A stretch of DNA of 5,379 bases, taken from assembly GCA_903929655.1 (NCBI GenBank), contig CAIYVS010000830.1, forward strand, positions 1 to 5,379. Reading direction: 5' to 3'. The notes beneath the pieces were generated by a model, which was not told where the DNA came from, did not search any database, and was given only the letters and a program-made list of their open reading frames with translations. The translations under genes were made by a program, and so were the position numbers. This DNA is from an uncultured Bacteroidota bacterium. GTDB lineage: Bacteria; Bacteroidota; Bacteroidia; Chitinophagales; Chitinophagaceae. Positions 5,373-5,379 of the stretch are shown one piece after another. The first letter of the stretch is position 1. Every line of letters starts with the position of its first letter.

Positions 5373-5379
5373 ATGGACG
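5373..5379 (+). CDS. Possible start of a gene running off the right edge
   Basis: An ATG at 5373 follows a full-match -7 motif by five bases, and only ATG GAC G is visible. If real it would be transcribed divergently from the secreted protein at 5276-4929 and its mRNA would have almost no leader. With so few codons nothing can be said of the product, and the true start may lie further right. Confidence 0.2.

Overview
The window looks like ordinary chromosome from a member of the Bacteroidota, most likely in the Chitinophagaceae/Sphingobacteria area. The clues are AT-rich DNA, short A-rich leaders with almost no Shine-Dalgarno sequences, several copies of the Bacteroidota -7 promoter motif TAnnTTTG, and a minus-strand secreted protein whose C-terminal pattern I recall only from that phylum. 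The phylum call is fairly safe; the family is a guess.

Layout, left to right. Positions 1-200 are a regulatory region with a -7 motif on each strand, facing apart. The minus-strand one may serve a gene whose first codons lie at 15-1. At 201-1457 is a complete RhlE-type DEAD-box RNA helicase. At 1570-2115 is an exported YbhB/YbcL-type PEBP protein, followed 23 bases later by a 67-residue two-helix membrane protein (2139-2342). At 2438-4572 is a two-gene selenium operon, selU (mnmH) then selD, joined by an ATGA stop/start overlap. An AT-rich gap with inverted repeats leads to an 86-residue two-helix protein with a very basic tail (4682-4942). Its 3' end overlaps by 14 bases the end of a convergent secreted 115-residue protein (5276-4929, minus strand). 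At the right edge a good -7 motif lies just before an ATG at 5373, possibly the start of another gene.

The one pathway visible is tRNA selenation. SelD makes selenophosphate from selenide and ATP, and SelU uses it to replace sulfur in the wobble 2-thiouridine of certain tRNAs. SelD has cysteine, not selenocysteine, at its catalytic position, and no selA, selB or selC is in view, so the window supports selenouridine use but not selenocysteine use. The helicase may share an RNA theme, but nothing ties it to the operon.

The most unusual feature is a run of five TCAAAAY heptamers inside selU, just before the catalytic cysteine of its rhodanese domain. It is translated as a polar linker, and any change of one or two units would shift the frame. 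I see no mobile element, CRISPR array, rRNA, tRNA or defence system, and no clear new multi-gene system.
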